A DNA stretch of 64,000 bases, taken from assembly GCF_000316625.1 (NCBI RefSeq), contig NC_019676.1:4544501-4608500 (forward strand), read 5' to 3'. The translations under genes and the position numbers were made by a program. Below are positions 16,920-26,406 of the stretch, piece after piece. Each line of letters begins with the position of its first letter. Positions within the stretch are counted from its first letter, which is position 1. The notes beneath the pieces are model-generated. The model made no database searches. It was given only the letters and a program-made list of their open reading frames with translations, and had not been told where the DNA came from. Source of the stretch: Nostoc sp. PCC 7107. Lineage in GTDB: Bacteria > Cyanobacteriota > Cyanobacteriia > Cyanobacteriales > Nostocaceae.

Positions 16920-17639
16920 CTAAAACCGTACTTTATATAATTCAAATAATTCGCCTGATTGCTGGGCAACAACTTTAGCACCAGCAGCTTTGATCATTTT
17001 TTCCCACTCAGTTAGAGGTTCTAAAAATACTTCTGCACCTAAATAAGTTTCTAACACAGCCCAATCTTCGGATAGGGGCTGTTGTGGGTTGAGGATATCA
17101 AAGACGAAATGTCCCCCAGATTTGAGAACTCGTTGAACTTCTCCCAAAACAGTGTTCCAGTATTCCAAGGGAAAATAGCAACTAAATCCGGTTGCGATCG
17201 CCAAATCAAACTGATCTAAACCATAATTTAAATGATGCGCCCCGCCTAACTCTACACCTTTGAATAGCTTGGAGTTAAGTTGAGAACCACGAGAATTAAG
17301 GGTATCTCGCGCTATATTACTAATTTCTTGCCCATAAAAAAATGCTTGCCAATCACGCCAAGGATAAATCAAAAAGCTGACACCGCAACCAATATCTAAG
17401 CAATGTTGATTTTTCTGCGGTTGTGCAATTTCCCAGAAAGGAGAAACAGCCCTCCCAGCCAATATCCCCGCTTTCCATTCTTGATATATTGGCATGGATT
17501 GAACTTCTGGTGGCAGTTCAAAAGTTTGGTTTTGATATTGGCGGTTGAAGCGATAAGCTACTTGTGATGTTCTTTCCTGCCATTTATCGGAGTGAGGATT
17601 ATTGGAGTTAAACGGAAAACTGGGAGACTGCTTAGACAT
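16920..17639 (-). CDS. SAM-dependent methyltransferase (class I)
   Basis: 239 residues from the ATG at 17639. A longer frame to 17759 is open but its extra 40 codons run through an SDR-like repeat (17699-17757) and have no coding look. Motif I is CLDIGCGVSFLIYPW (SAM binding), with FDLAIATGF (motif II region) and VQRVLKSGGHFVFDI (motif III). The family includes many small-molecule and quinone methyltransferases; the substrate is unknown. It is divergent from the acyltransferase gene, with the repeat between them. Confidence 0.8.
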   Translation of the reverse strand: MSKQSPSFPFNSNNPHSDKWQERTSQVAYRFNRQYQNQTFELPPEVQSMPIYQEWKAGILAGRAVSPFWEIAQPQKNQHCLDIGCGVSFLIYPWRDWQAFFYGQEISNIARDTLNSRGSQLNSKLFKGVELGGAHHLNYGLDQFDLAIATGFSCYFPLEYWNTVLGEVQRVLKSGGHFVFDILNPQQPLSEDWAVLETYLGAEVFLEPLTEWEKMIKAAGAKVVAQQSGELFELYKVRF

Positions 17640-17698
17640 TAGCTTATTTTCTGCTGTGGATGGTTGATTATAGACTGTAGTTGGCGGGAAAAAATGGG

Positions 17699-17757
17699 CG
17701 CGATGTCTCACGACAAGACGCTTTTCTTCGAGACGCTGGGCGAACGTGTCAACGCTC
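17699..17757. repeat. SDR-like small palindromic repeat module
   Basis: The stretch contains CGACAAGACGCTTTTCTTCG and GAGACGCTGGGCGAACG. The second string differs by two bases from GAGACGCTACGCGAACG at 41918-41934. Such GACGCT...GCGAACG modules are the small dispersed repeats found throughout Nostoc genomes. Here it lies between two divergent genes. Confidence 0.6.
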
Positions 17758-17815
17758 ACACTACAACCTAAAGCTCATATTGTACAATCGCAAGAAACAT
17801 CATCTGGAGAGACGC

Positions 17816-19207
17816 TTGCCTAAAACGATACACTCCACTCAACCACCATTAAAATTTATTCCCCAAAATTTTAACCCCCTGGCGCTCCAGATGATGCGGT
17901 GGTTATTGCCATTTATCTTACGGTTTCGCACACGACCTTGGTTAACTGCGGGTGTGGTGAAAATAGAAGCCGAGAACGCAGAGATATTAGCCGAACTATA
18001 TCAGAAATTCCAAGCAGGCAAAATCCGCTTTTTGATCGCATTTCGCCACCCAGAGGTAGAAGATCCACTGTGTATGCTGTATCTGCTGTCGCGCCTTGTC
18101 CCCAAAGCCGCCCGTCAGCATGGTATCAAGTTACAAGAACCAATTCATAGCCACTTTATTTATGAACGAGGGATGACTTTATGGGCGGGAAACTGGCTGG
18201 GTTGGTTATTTTCCCGCGTTGGCGGTGTTCCTGTACGCCGGGGGAGACGAGTTGACAGGTTGGCTATTCAAACAGCACGAGATTTATTTGCTAATGGGAA
18301 AATGCCGATCGCCGTTGCCCCAGAAGGTGGTACTAATGGTCATAGTGGCATAGTTAGCCCCTTAGAACCCGGTGTGGCGCAATTAGGTTTTTGGTGTGTA
18401 GACGACTTGCAAAAAAGCGATCGCACTGAAACAGTATTTATAGTACCAGTAGCCATTCAATATCGTTATGTTCAGCCACCTTGGACAAAACTAAATTGGT
18501 TATTAAGTAAATTAGAAGCAGATAGCGGTTTAGCAGTGCAGTCAATTTCTCAGTCTGCAATTAACAACTCAGCCGAAATTTATCATCAGCGCATTTGTCG
18601 GCTGGGTGAACATCTCATTACCGAGATGGAAGAATTTTATCGGCACTTTTATCATCAAGACTTACCCCAAATACCTAATCAAACATTAATTCCTCGACTG
18701 CATCGTTTATTAGATACAAGCTTAAAAGTTGCTGAACAATATTTTAATATCCAAGCACAGGGAAACTTTATAGACCGCTGTCGCCGTTTAGAAGATGCAG
18801 GTTGGAATTATATTTACCGAGAAGACATTGCCGATATTCATAAACTACCACCTTTGAAACGCGGACTGGCAGATTGGATTGCTGAAGAAGCAGATTTGCG
18901 AATGCAGCACATGAGAATAGTAGAAAGTTTTGTCGCCATCACCGAAACATATCTCCAAGAACAACCTACATCCGAAAGGTTTGCTGAGACAGCCTTACTT
19001 ATGTATGATATGCTGACCCGAATCAAAGACTCAACATTACCAGGAAGACCAAGCTTAGGTTTGCGACAAGTGCAAATTAGTGTAGGTGAACCAATTTCCG
19101 TCACCGAACGCTGGAAAAAAGCGCAAAATAACCGTCATGCAGCCAGACAAGCAGCCAGTACTTTGACACAAGATTTGCAGACAGCATTGGAGAATTTGAT
19201 TAGTTAA
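17816..19207 (+). CDS. 1-acyl-glycerol-phosphate acyltransferase-like (PlsC family) protein
   Basis: 463 residues if started at the TTG at 17816, which has GGAG 6 bases upstream. The open frame extends to 17681, but those 45 codons overlap the SDR-like repeat. The acyltransferase block I is FRHPEVEDP (H-x4-D catalytic pair), followed by a hydrophobic segment WAGNWLGWLFSRVGG, block II VPVRRGRRVDRLA and block III VAPEGGTNGHSG. The long C-terminal half (about 250 residues) is helical and unlike typical PlsC, so the acceptor may not be glycerol-3-phosphate. Membrane attachment is likely through the N-terminal MMRWLLPFILRF. Confidence 0.78.
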   Translation: MPKTIHSTQPPLKFIPQNFNPLALQMMRWLLPFILRFRTRPWLTAGVVKIEAENAEILAELYQKFQAGKIRFLIAFRHPEVEDPLCMLYLLSRLVPKAARQHGIKLQEPIHSHFIYERGMTLWAGNWLGWLFSRVGGVPVRRGRRVDRLAIQTARDLFANGKMPIAVAPEGGTNGHSGIVSPLEPGVAQLGFWCVDDLQKSDRTETVFIVPVAIQYRYVQPPWTKLNWLLSKLEADSGLAVQSISQSAINNSAEIYHQRICRLGEHLITEMEEFYRHFYHQDLPQIPNQTLIPRLHRLLDTSLKVAEQYFNIQAQGNFIDRCRRLEDAGWNYIYREDIADIHKLPPLKRGLADWIAEEADLRMQHMRIVESFVAITETYLQEQPTSERFAETALLMYDMLTRIKDSTLPGRPSLGLRQVQISVGEPISVTERWKKAQNNRHAARQAASTLTQDLQTALENLIS

Positions 19208-19455
19208 TTTATTGTTGATTTTGACCAAAAGCGCGGATGGGTAGGTGTAGAAAATTAGCATTCCGCAAAAATGGCTGTATTCCTTTCAGCGCAGGGTTTT
19301 GCAGAAAAAATAAATTAAAATCGTCCGCGCAGATTATTCTGCCTGGGTTTCAGAGATTTCACGCAAATCAATTGACATTATCTGGTGTTATAATTAGCCC
19401 ATCCGCGAAATCGAACCTTGAAAACCAAATACAGACCGCCTTTCTGGCTCCCGCG
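19208..19455 (+). promoter_or_regulatory. CRISPR leader
   Basis: A non-coding stretch immediately before the first repeat, on the side expected from repeat orientation (repeats end in GAAAC and the degenerate repeat is at the other end). It has paired strings such as GCGCGGATGGGTAGG (19233-19247) and CCCATCCGCG (19399-19408), which could pair with each other, and a TATAAT at 19389-19394. A TTGACA at 19372-19377 is too close (11 bases) to be its -35. Confidence 0.7.
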
Positions 19456-22400
19456 ATTGCAATTCAAACTAATCCCTATTAGGGATTGAAACAGAATTTA
19501 AATCGCCGCTACCATTAGCAAAAGATTGCAATTCAAACTAATCCCTATTAGGGATTGAAACATGCAGAAGTAGGAAACAGAATTGTTTTACCTAATAAAT
19601 TGCAATTCAAACTAATCCCTATTAGGGATTGAAACTATTAACAGTAATAATATTAAAACTAGTTTTAGCATTGCAATTCAAACTAATCCCTATTAGGGAT
19701 TGAAACTTACTAACGCTGGCTCAAGTATTTGTTTGAGCCTTTGATATTGCAATTCAAACTAATCCCTATTAGGGATTGAAACCTCAACCTTGATTTGCAC
19801 TAAAGCACCCCATCTTTCTATTGCAATTCAAACTAATCCCTATTAGGGATTGAAACGTAGCAGCCCAACAAGGATTGAAGCAAACAAAACAAATTACATT
19901 GCAATTCAAACTAATCCCTATTAGGGATTGAAACGAGGGCAAAGTCACCAAACCGAACGGTGGTGAAAATTGCAATTCAAACTAATCCCTATTAGGGATT
20001 GAAACTTAAAGTCTCTACTGAAGCATACTTTTCTGGCGTAAAAATTGCAATTCAAACTAATCCCTATTAGGGATTGAAACAGCAAAGCCTTTCCCAGCTA
20101 ACTTGCATCAAATTAGATTGCAATTCAAACTAATCCCTATTAGGGATTGAAACTTGGAACATCGCCGTATTAAACCCAACCCAGCTAATTGCAATTCAAA
20201 CTAATCCCTATTAGGGATTGAAACTGTTGCAGAGATGAATAACAAATTCTCTGCCAGATTGCAATTCAAACTAATCCCTATTAGGGATTGAAACTATGCC
20301 CTTTGAGGATTTCATTTTTTTCATCAATAACTAATTGCAATTCAAACTAATCCCTATTAGGGATTGAAACATCGGATCTACTTATCAGCAAAAGCAGCAA
20401 AATAAATTGCAATTCAAACTAATCCCTATTAGGGATTGAAACTGTTGGTTTAGCTGCGGTGTAGCCTCCGCGGTCGCCAATTGCAATTCAAACTAATCCC
20501 TATTAGGGATTGAAACATAGATGCAAGGCCTATCAGGAGGCTAACTCTAGTAGAATTGCAATTCAAACTAATCCCTATTAGGGATTGAAACTTCGGATAG
20601 CACAGCATTGCAGTTCATAAGTACCAAATTGCAATTCAAACTAATCCCTATTAGGGATTGAAACTGCTGCATCGCTGGGCATTGTATTTATAATAAACTT
20701 ATTGCAATTCAAACTAATCCCTATTAGGGATTGAAACTACCAGTACATGAGCGTCCCCGGTGGATTGAGAAAATTGCAATTCAAACTAATCCCTATTAGG
20801 GATTGAAACGAGAATATCGACCATTGCCCGACCAGTCAAAATGATTGCAATTCAAACTAATCCCTATTAGGGATTGAAACTTTCCTGAGCCGCACCTAAG
20901 CGGCTTTTTATTTGATATTGCAATTCAAACTAATCCCTATTAGGGATTGAAACGCTTACCTGTAAAAGTAAAATATTTAGGACAAGCATTGCAATTCAAA
21001 CTAATCCCTATTAGGGATTGAAACTACCGTAAACAATATACCATAGCGTGCAACACAAATTGCAATTCAAACTAATCCCTATTAGGGATTGAAACTTTTC
21101 ACCTTGAAAATAAGACACTTTTGCAGCATATTGCAATTCAAACTAATCCCTATTAGGGATTGAAACATCTCCAGTTTGCCAGCCCTTACGTCCAATTAAC
21201 CATTGCAATTCAAACTAATCCCTATTAGGGATTGAAACAGATACTATCATATCTAACTCTTTAGACGTTAAGATTGCAATTCAAACTAATCCCTATTAGG
21301 GATTGAAACGGTTAGTTTCAGCATCTTCCTTGCTTACTAAGTCATTGCAATTCAAACTAATCCCTATTAGGGATTGAAACAATTACGGATACGAGCGTAT
21401 TCGCAAATTAGAGAATTGCAATTCAAACTAATCCCTATTAGGGATTGAAACATTGACCAAGCAAACAGGCGATCGCCACCTCAATATATTGCAATTCAAA
21501 CTAATCCCTATTAGGGATTGAAACTAGTCATTTGTTTGTAGTTTGCAAGTATTTTGATAGTGATTGCAATTCAAACTAATCCCTATTAGGGATTGAAACG
21601 AGGCTGGTTGTGCTGGAGAAAGTAAACTTGTCCAGTTATTGCAATTCAAACTAATCCCTATTAGGGATTGAAACATTTCATATTTAGTAATGCCTCCAGT
21701 ATCTACTCTATTGCAATTCAAACTAATCCCTATTAGGGATTGAAACTTGATTTGCGATCGCATTCACAAGTGGCCTGCATATTGCAATTCAAACTAATCC
21801 CTATTAGGGATTGAAACAAATTTATAATCTTCATAGGCTTTGAGAGCTTTAATCGTTATTGCAATTCAAACTAATCCCTATTAGGGATTGAAACCTCAAT
21901 TTCTGCTTGTCTTTTGACAGACAAGCCTGATTGCAATTCAAACTAATCCCTATTAGGGATTGAAACAGCTATAAATATCGCGTATGACATAGACGCTGAA
22001 ATTGCAATTCAAACTAATCCCTATTAGGGATTGAAACATAAACAGGTACTTATAAAGCTTTCCGATGATTAAAATTGCAATTCAAACTAATCCCTATTAG
22101 GGATTGAAACTCTTTGAAGTACAAGACACTAAAGGAGGTTTTTTCTAAGATTGCAATTCAAACTAATCCCTATTAGGGATTGAAACAAAAATTAATATCG
22201 TATCTAAATATTCGTTTTGTGGTAGGTAATTGCAATTCAAACTAATCCCTATTAGGGATTGAAACACGCATGGGAATCATGCCATCGGGGAATAGTTCTA
22301 AGATTGCAATTCAAACTAATCCCTATTAGGGATTGAAACAATGCGAATTATGAAGACTATCACGAACTCAGACATTGCAATTCAAACTAATCCCTATTAG

Positions 22401-22563
22401 GGATTGAAACTTTCTAATGATGAATTTTCTAAATTGCGTAAACACATTAAATTGCAATTCAAACTAATCCCTATTAGGGATTGAAACCGGTATATACAGT
22501 GTCGCCAACCTTGCATTGAAACTGGTATTGCAATTCAAACTAATCCCTATTAGGGATTCAATA
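19456..22563 (+). CRISPR. CRISPR array, 43 repeats of 37 bases and 42 spacers
   Basis: The repeat starts ATTGCAATTCAAACTAATCC and ends TATTAGGGATTGAAAC. I placed 43 copies by hand: the first at 19456-19492, the last at 22527-22563. The last is degenerate at its 3' end (ATTCAATA in place of ATTGAAAC), which marks the trailer and sets the direction as plus. Spacers are 32-42 bases, mostly 34-38. AATCCC/GGGATT within the repeat forms a stem. Neither flank has a cas gene (acyltransferase left, FAD monooxygenase right), so the array must use Cas proteins encoded elsewhere. Repeats ending GGGATTGAAAC in cyanobacteria go with type I-D or type III systems, which I cannot separate here. Confidence 0.99.
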
Positions 22564-22859
22564 TAATTCAGTGAAGCATTTATTATTCTCTTTGTGTCCT
22601 TTGCGTCCTTTGTGGTTCGTTTAAAAAAAGAGTTTTAACCTGCACTAAACTCTATTAGCATTTAATTCTTTGCGCCTTTGCGCCTTTGCGTGAGACTTAA
22701 AATTATTCTTTTCCAAAATTCAAATATTTTGATATTGTTGGGTTACACTTCGTTCCACCCAACCTACATTTTTATTCTAAAAAAAGAATCAAGAATGTTG
22801 GATAATTGCGGGATGATATATCTCACGCAGAGGCGCAGAGAGAATAACGAGTTTATTGA
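22564..22859. repeat. CRISPR trailer region with Nostoc-type short dispersed repeats
   Basis: Beyond the last repeat the sequence holds CTTTGCGCCTTTGCGCCTTT (22672-22691) and, inverted, TCACGCAGAGGCGCAGAG (22823-22840). CTTTGTGGTTCGTTTA near 22610 resembles CTTTGCGGTTCGTTA near 47839. A 64-codon plus-strand frame here has no support as a gene. Confidence 0.5.
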
Positions 22860-24116
22860 CTATTTAACATGAACAGGAAACACACCCAAAGCAATCAATC
22901 TGGCGGGTAAGTCGCGCAAAAATGGCAAACGTAAAAACCCTGGGGGTTGAAAAGTGCCATTAGTAGATAGTACTGGGGCAAATACTCGCTTTTGAATTAA
23001 TGTCTGAAATGCTTGGATGATGCGTGTGGGTAACCCTCGTTGACGCTGCACTTTGGCTAAATCATTTAGTTCTATGTGTTTGCGTTGTAGAGGTTTACTC
23101 AAAACGTTGGCGGCTACGACTGCATCTTGAATGGCGTAGTTAATCCCTACTCCCCCAACGGGTGACATAATATGAGCCGCATCACCAATAAGTAATAATC
23201 CCGAACGATACCAACGCTTCACACGGCTTGATTCTACTGAGAGAAAGGCGACTTGTGACCAATCTTGAACGCTAGATAGGCGATCGCTTAATTCTGGCAT
23301 AACTTCAACTACAGATTTTTTTAACTCTTCCAAACCCGCCGCCCGCAGTTGATGATATCCTCCTTTGGGAATCACATAAGCAATTTGCCACTCATCACCA
23401 CGGTCAAGCATCGCTACGATATGACCAGGCGCAAAACGCCCCATTCCGCCTTCAAAATCTTCGGGATGGCGGGGTAAGCGAAACCAAAGTATATCCATCG
23501 GTGGCGAAGTTTCAATGGATTCAAATCCGCCCATCTGTCTTAGCCGTGAGTGGCGACCATCTGCACCAACTGTGAGCATAGCGCGGACTTCGTGCCAACC
23601 ACCCCCACCGCGATAACGGACTCCTTTAACTGTGCCATCTTCCTCAATTAATTCTTGGACATTCGCACCCATAACTAACTGAAAATGACGATATTGTTGC
23701 GCTTCTTGGGTGATAAACTCCAGAAATTTCACTTGTGGCAACATTGTGATGTAAGGATAAGGTGTTTTGAGGTGGCTAAAATCTGCCAAAGTAAAACTAC
23801 CTTCTGGGGTTTTGACATTAATTTGGCGTATTTTGGTATGGGGTAATTGTAATAAGCGATCGCTTAAACTCAATTCATCCATAATTTGCATGACTGATGG
23901 ATGAATTGTGTCTCCCCGAAAGTCGCGGTCAAAATCCTTATGCGCTTCTAGCAACATCACCGATATGCCTTGACGCGCCAATAACAACGCTAAAACAGCC
24001 CCGCCTGGGCCACCACCCACAATGCAACAATCGGTGGTTTGTGAGTCTACAATCTCATGGGCTGGGTTAACACTTGAGTCTGGGATAGGATTTGTCGGTA
24101 GATGGTTAGTCATCAC
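22860..24116 (-). CDS. FAD-dependent monooxygenase (UbiH/PHBH-like)
   Basis: 418 residues. The Rossmann motif CCIVGGGPGGAVLALLLARQG binds FAD near residue 30. The mid-protein VGADGRHSRLR is the DG motif that contacts both FAD and NAD(P)H. The second FAD motif is GLLLIGDAAHIMSPVGGVGINYAIQDA (about residues 309-335). The architecture is that of group A aromatic hydroxylases. The substrate is not evident; quinone, carotenoid or aromatic targets are all possible. It has no operon partner, and the gene on its left is the CRISPR array. The start at 24116 or the Met immediately after it are equivalent. Confidence 0.88.
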   Translation of the reverse strand: MMTNHLPTNPIPDSSVNPAHEIVDSQTTDCCIVGGGPGGAVLALLLARQGISVMLLEAHKDFDRDFRGDTIHPSVMQIMDELSLSDRLLQLPHTKIRQINVKTPEGSFTLADFSHLKTPYPYITMLPQVKFLEFITQEAQQYRHFQLVMGANVQELIEEDGTVKGVRYRGGGGWHEVRAMLTVGADGRHSRLRQMGGFESIETSPPMDILWFRLPRHPEDFEGGMGRFAPGHIVAMLDRGDEWQIAYVIPKGGYHQLRAAGLEELKKSVVEVMPELSDRLSSVQDWSQVAFLSVESSRVKRWYRSGLLLIGDAAHIMSPVGGVGINYAIQDAVVAANVLSKPLQRKHIELNDLAKVQRQRGLPTRIIQAFQTLIQKRVFAPVLSTNGTFQPPGFLRLPFLRDLPARLIALGVFPVHVK

Positions 24117-24298
24117 AACACCTCTAGGTAGCCCTAAATCAAGGGTAGTTGGCTTTTTCTAGTGGCGGCGATTTTTTTAACTTTTTGTAGTCATAGGGAA
24201 GATGTATTATCGCTAAAATGTCCTTGGTCATTGGTCGTTTATTTTTTAGTAATGATCAATGACTTATGATTAATGACTTATGACAATAACTAATACCT

Positions 24299-25552
24299 GT
24301 GGCACAAGTAATTTTAGAAAACGTTTATAAAAGTTTCCCCCCTCGTAAGGGCGAAAGTAATGCAGCCCAAGAACGTGCAGATAATCTTAATGTTTTGCGA
24401 CGCATTAACCTGACTATCGCCGATGGTGAGTTTATGGTGCTGGTGGGGCCTTCTGGCTGTGGTAAAAGTACCCTATTGCGGTTAATTGCTGGCTTGGAAA
24501 CGCTGACTGGTGGCAATATTTTAGTAGGCGATCGCTTAATCAATGATCTACCACCCAAAGAACGAGACATTGCAATGGTGTTTCAAAATTACGCCCTCTA
24601 TCCCCACATGACGGTGTATGACAACATTGCTTTTGGGTTGCGTCGGAGGGAACAGGGAAGCCGGGGAGAGAAAATGCCTAATTGGGCGGAAAATCTTTTG
24701 GTGGGGGGAACGAAGAAATTACCTAAAGGGCTGCGTTATGTTTCGCCAAAAGAAAGATTAATTGAGACACAGGTGCGGTCTGTGGCGCAGTTGTTACAAA
24801 TTGAAATGCTGCTGAATCGCTTACCCAAACAACTTTCTGGGGGACAAAGACAACGGGTTGCATTAGGAAGAGCGATCGCCCGTGATCCTCAAGTATTTTT
24901 AATGGATGAGCCATTATCTAACTTAGATGCCAAATTGCGGGCGGAAACTCGCGCTCAAATTGTCAAATTGCAGCGACAATTAGGCACAACAACGATTTAT
25001 GTGACTCACGACCAAACAGAAGCAATGACAATGGGCGATCGCATCGCCATCATGAATCAAGGGCAAATTCAACAGCTTGCTTCTCCATTAGAACTCTATA
25101 ACCGTCCAGCTAACCGCTTTGTGGCTGAATTTATTGGTTCACCACCGATGAATTTTATTCCTGTAGAATTTCATGCACCATTGTTAATTACCCATTCCCT
25201 ATTTCGTTTCACACTCCCAGAAACTTGGGGAAAAGCACTGCAAAAATATGATAAACAAACTTTAATTTTAGGCATTCGTCCCGAACACTTAAACCTGAGT
25301 TTACCTGCGACTAAAAATCTGCCAGTAAAAGTAGACTTGGTAGAAAATCTGGGTAACGATGCTTTCTTGAGTGTCAGACTAACTGAACCAGACTCGCCAG
25401 TAGCTTCTAGTGCGCCTTACTTGCAAGTTAGAGTTCCCACAGACAGACAGCTAAGTGTTGGTGAACAATTATGGTTATCAATAAATCCCGAAAAAATTCA
25501 CTTTTTTGACCCAGAAACGGATTTAGCTATATTCTCGACGAATAATTCTTAA
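24299..25552 (+). CDS. MalK/UgpC-type sugar ABC transporter ATP-binding protein
   Basis: 417 residues with a GTG start. Walker A GPSGCGKST (about 52-60), Q-loop FQNYALYPHMTVYDN (about 96-110), signature LSGGQRQR (about 179-186), Walker B VFLMDEPLSNLDAKLR, then C-terminal TOBE-type regulatory domains (RPANRFVAEFIGSPPMNF, GIRPEHL). This subfamily energises sugar, glycerol-phosphate or compatible-solute importers and is often shared by several transporters. No permease or binding protein is adjacent, in line with a shared ATPase. The protein is longer than usual because about 35 extra residues sit between the Q-loop and the signature. Confidence 0.9.
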   Translation: MAQVILENVYKSFPPRKGESNAAQERADNLNVLRRINLTIADGEFMVLVGPSGCGKSTLLRLIAGLETLTGGNILVGDRLINDLPPKERDIAMVFQNYALYPHMTVYDNIAFGLRRREQGSRGEKMPNWAENLLVGGTKKLPKGLRYVSPKERLIETQVRSVAQLLQIEMLLNRLPKQLSGGQRQRVALGRAIARDPQVFLMDEPLSNLDAKLRAETRAQIVKLQRQLGTTTIYVTHDQTEAMTMGDRIAIMNQGQIQQLASPLELYNRPANRFVAEFIGSPPMNFIPVEFHAPLLITHSLFRFTLPETWGKALQKYDKQTLILGIRPEHLNLSLPATKNLPVKVDLVENLGNDAFLSVRLTEPDSPVASSAPYLQVRVPTDRQLSVGEQLWLSINPEKIHFFDPETDLAIFSTNNS

Positions 25553-25570
25553 CAGTAAAATAGCATTTCC

Positions 25571-25927
25571 ATGATTCTGTTGTTACGCGATGGCTGCGCC
25601 AACGTCTTGGACGAACGCGCCACACCTAAACAACTTGAACAGATGCTGCAACAGCACAAATTCAATATCAAAACTGCTGTTGATATTGAATGGCGGGTAC
25701 TGGTTGGTGGAGGTGGTCTGCACGCTGATTGTGAAGAAAAATTGCTAGATGATGGTAGTAGGCAGCAAGTTATTTGGGCTGCCAGCTTTATGCCTTTAAC
25801 CCAAAAAATTATCTATGATTCTATGGTTAATCTTCGTCCTCGGCAAAATCGCTCAATGGAGATTTTAGACCCTAATATTAGAGAAAGAGTCGCTCAAATT
25901 ATTGTCGAATTCCTAGGAAATCTATGA
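25571..25927 (+). CDS. DUF5674-like small protein with in-frame repeat insertion
   Basis: 118 residues. The conserved part reads RATPKQLEQMLQ, then a central GGGGLHADCEEKLLDDGSRQ and LRPRQNRSMEI, a pattern I recognise as the DUF5674 family of short proteins found with toxin/antitoxin-like small genes. The family normally opens MILLLR followed at once by ERATP. Here about nine extra residues (DGCANVLDE) are inserted, encoded by a palindromic SDR-like stretch. The next gene starts within its stop (ATGA overlap at 25924-25927), so the two are translationally coupled. Function unknown. Confidence 0.7.
   Translation: MILLLRDGCANVLDERATPKQLEQMLQQHKFNIKTAVDIEWRVLVGGGGLHADCEEKLLDDGSRQQVIWAASFMPLTQKIIYDSMVNLRPRQNRSMEILDPNIRERVAQIIVEFLGNL
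25585..25621. repeat. SDR-like insertion inside a coding region
   Basis: GCGATGGCTGCGCCAACG followed by TCTTGGACGAACGCGCC: the GCGCCAACG and GACGAACGC strings belong to the same Nostoc small-repeat vocabulary as the modules at 17699-17757 and 41895-41960. The frame stays open through it. Confidence 0.5.
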
Positions 25928-26298
25928 TCGAAGTGACCCCAAAACAGCAAATTTTTATGCAAGATGATATTCCTACTCGATTGCATCATGTAGCTACACA
26001 TTTGTCACAAATTCAATCTTTGTGGACTCAGGCATCATCCTCAGATTTAATACTGGTTTTGGTTGATGAAATCCGATACTTTATTGAATGGACTGTACCA
26101 GATATGGTAAAAGCAGATGATATTGACCGAGCCGCAGAGTTAGTTGACTTAGTTCGTCTTCTGACTCGTTGGCTATTCCATTGGGACAACATCTGGTCTG
26201 ATTCTGAACAAAAGCAATTTGCATTCCAACAAATACAGGATTGGTTACATCGAGTTTTAGAAATAGCTGCCACAGAACCAGAATCACTCAGCGCATAA
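25924..26298 (+). CDS. Unknown helical protein coupled to the DUF5674-like gene
   Basis: 124 residues, no family recognised. It is predicted helical and acidic, with conserved-looking patterns LVLVDEIRYFIEW and RWLFHWDNIWSDSEQKQFAFQ rich in tryptophan. No signal peptide or membrane segment. Its ATG overlaps the stop of the upstream gene by four bases, which strongly suggests joint expression. With the small partner it has the size and arrangement of a two-gene toxin-antitoxin-like unit, but there is no motif to prove that. Confidence 0.65.
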   Translation: MIEVTPKQQIFMQDDIPTRLHHVATHLSQIQSLWTQASSSDLILVLVDEIRYFIEWTVPDMVKADDIDRAAELVDLVRLLTRWLFHWDNIWSDSEQKQFAFQQIQDWLHRVLEIAATEPESLSA

Positions 26299-26350
26299 AC
26301 TTGATTCACCTGTTAGTTTTTCACAAATGCTACTAACCAAAATCCTCAAA

Positions 26351-26387
26351 AATAAACGGTATTTCTTATTGAGAAATACCGTTTATT
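26351..26387. terminator. Bidirectional terminator between the convergent gene and porin 2
   Basis: A 16-bp perfect stem (AATAAACGGTATTTCT with its complement) around a short loop, flanked by A-rich sequence on the left and T/A-rich on the right. It separates the plus-strand unknown gene from the minus-strand porin. Confidence 0.75.
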
Positions 26388-26406
26388 GATGAAAACCTGA
26401 AAACCT

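Noticed and set aside
17681-17815. N-terminal extension of the PlsC-like protein
   Set aside because: It overlaps an SDR-like repeat; a TTG with a GGAG site at 17816 is a better start.
19372-19394. TTGACA...TATAAT as a sigma-70 promoter in the CRISPR leader
   Set aside because: Spacing is 11 bases, too short for a standard promoter; TATAAT alone is kept as a possible -10.
19784-21763. Minus-strand frames reading through the CRISPR array (repeated FQSLIGISLNCN)
   Set aside because: The protein is only the translated repeat; the spacers are unrelated to each other and there is no ribosome site.
22678-22872. 64-codon plus-strand ORF after the CRISPR array
   Set aside because: It runs through dispersed repeats and overlaps the end of the monooxygenase gene.
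25571-26298. Calling the two coupled small genes a toxin-antitoxin pair
   Set aside because: Size and overlap fit, but no toxin fold or DNA-binding motif can be recognised.
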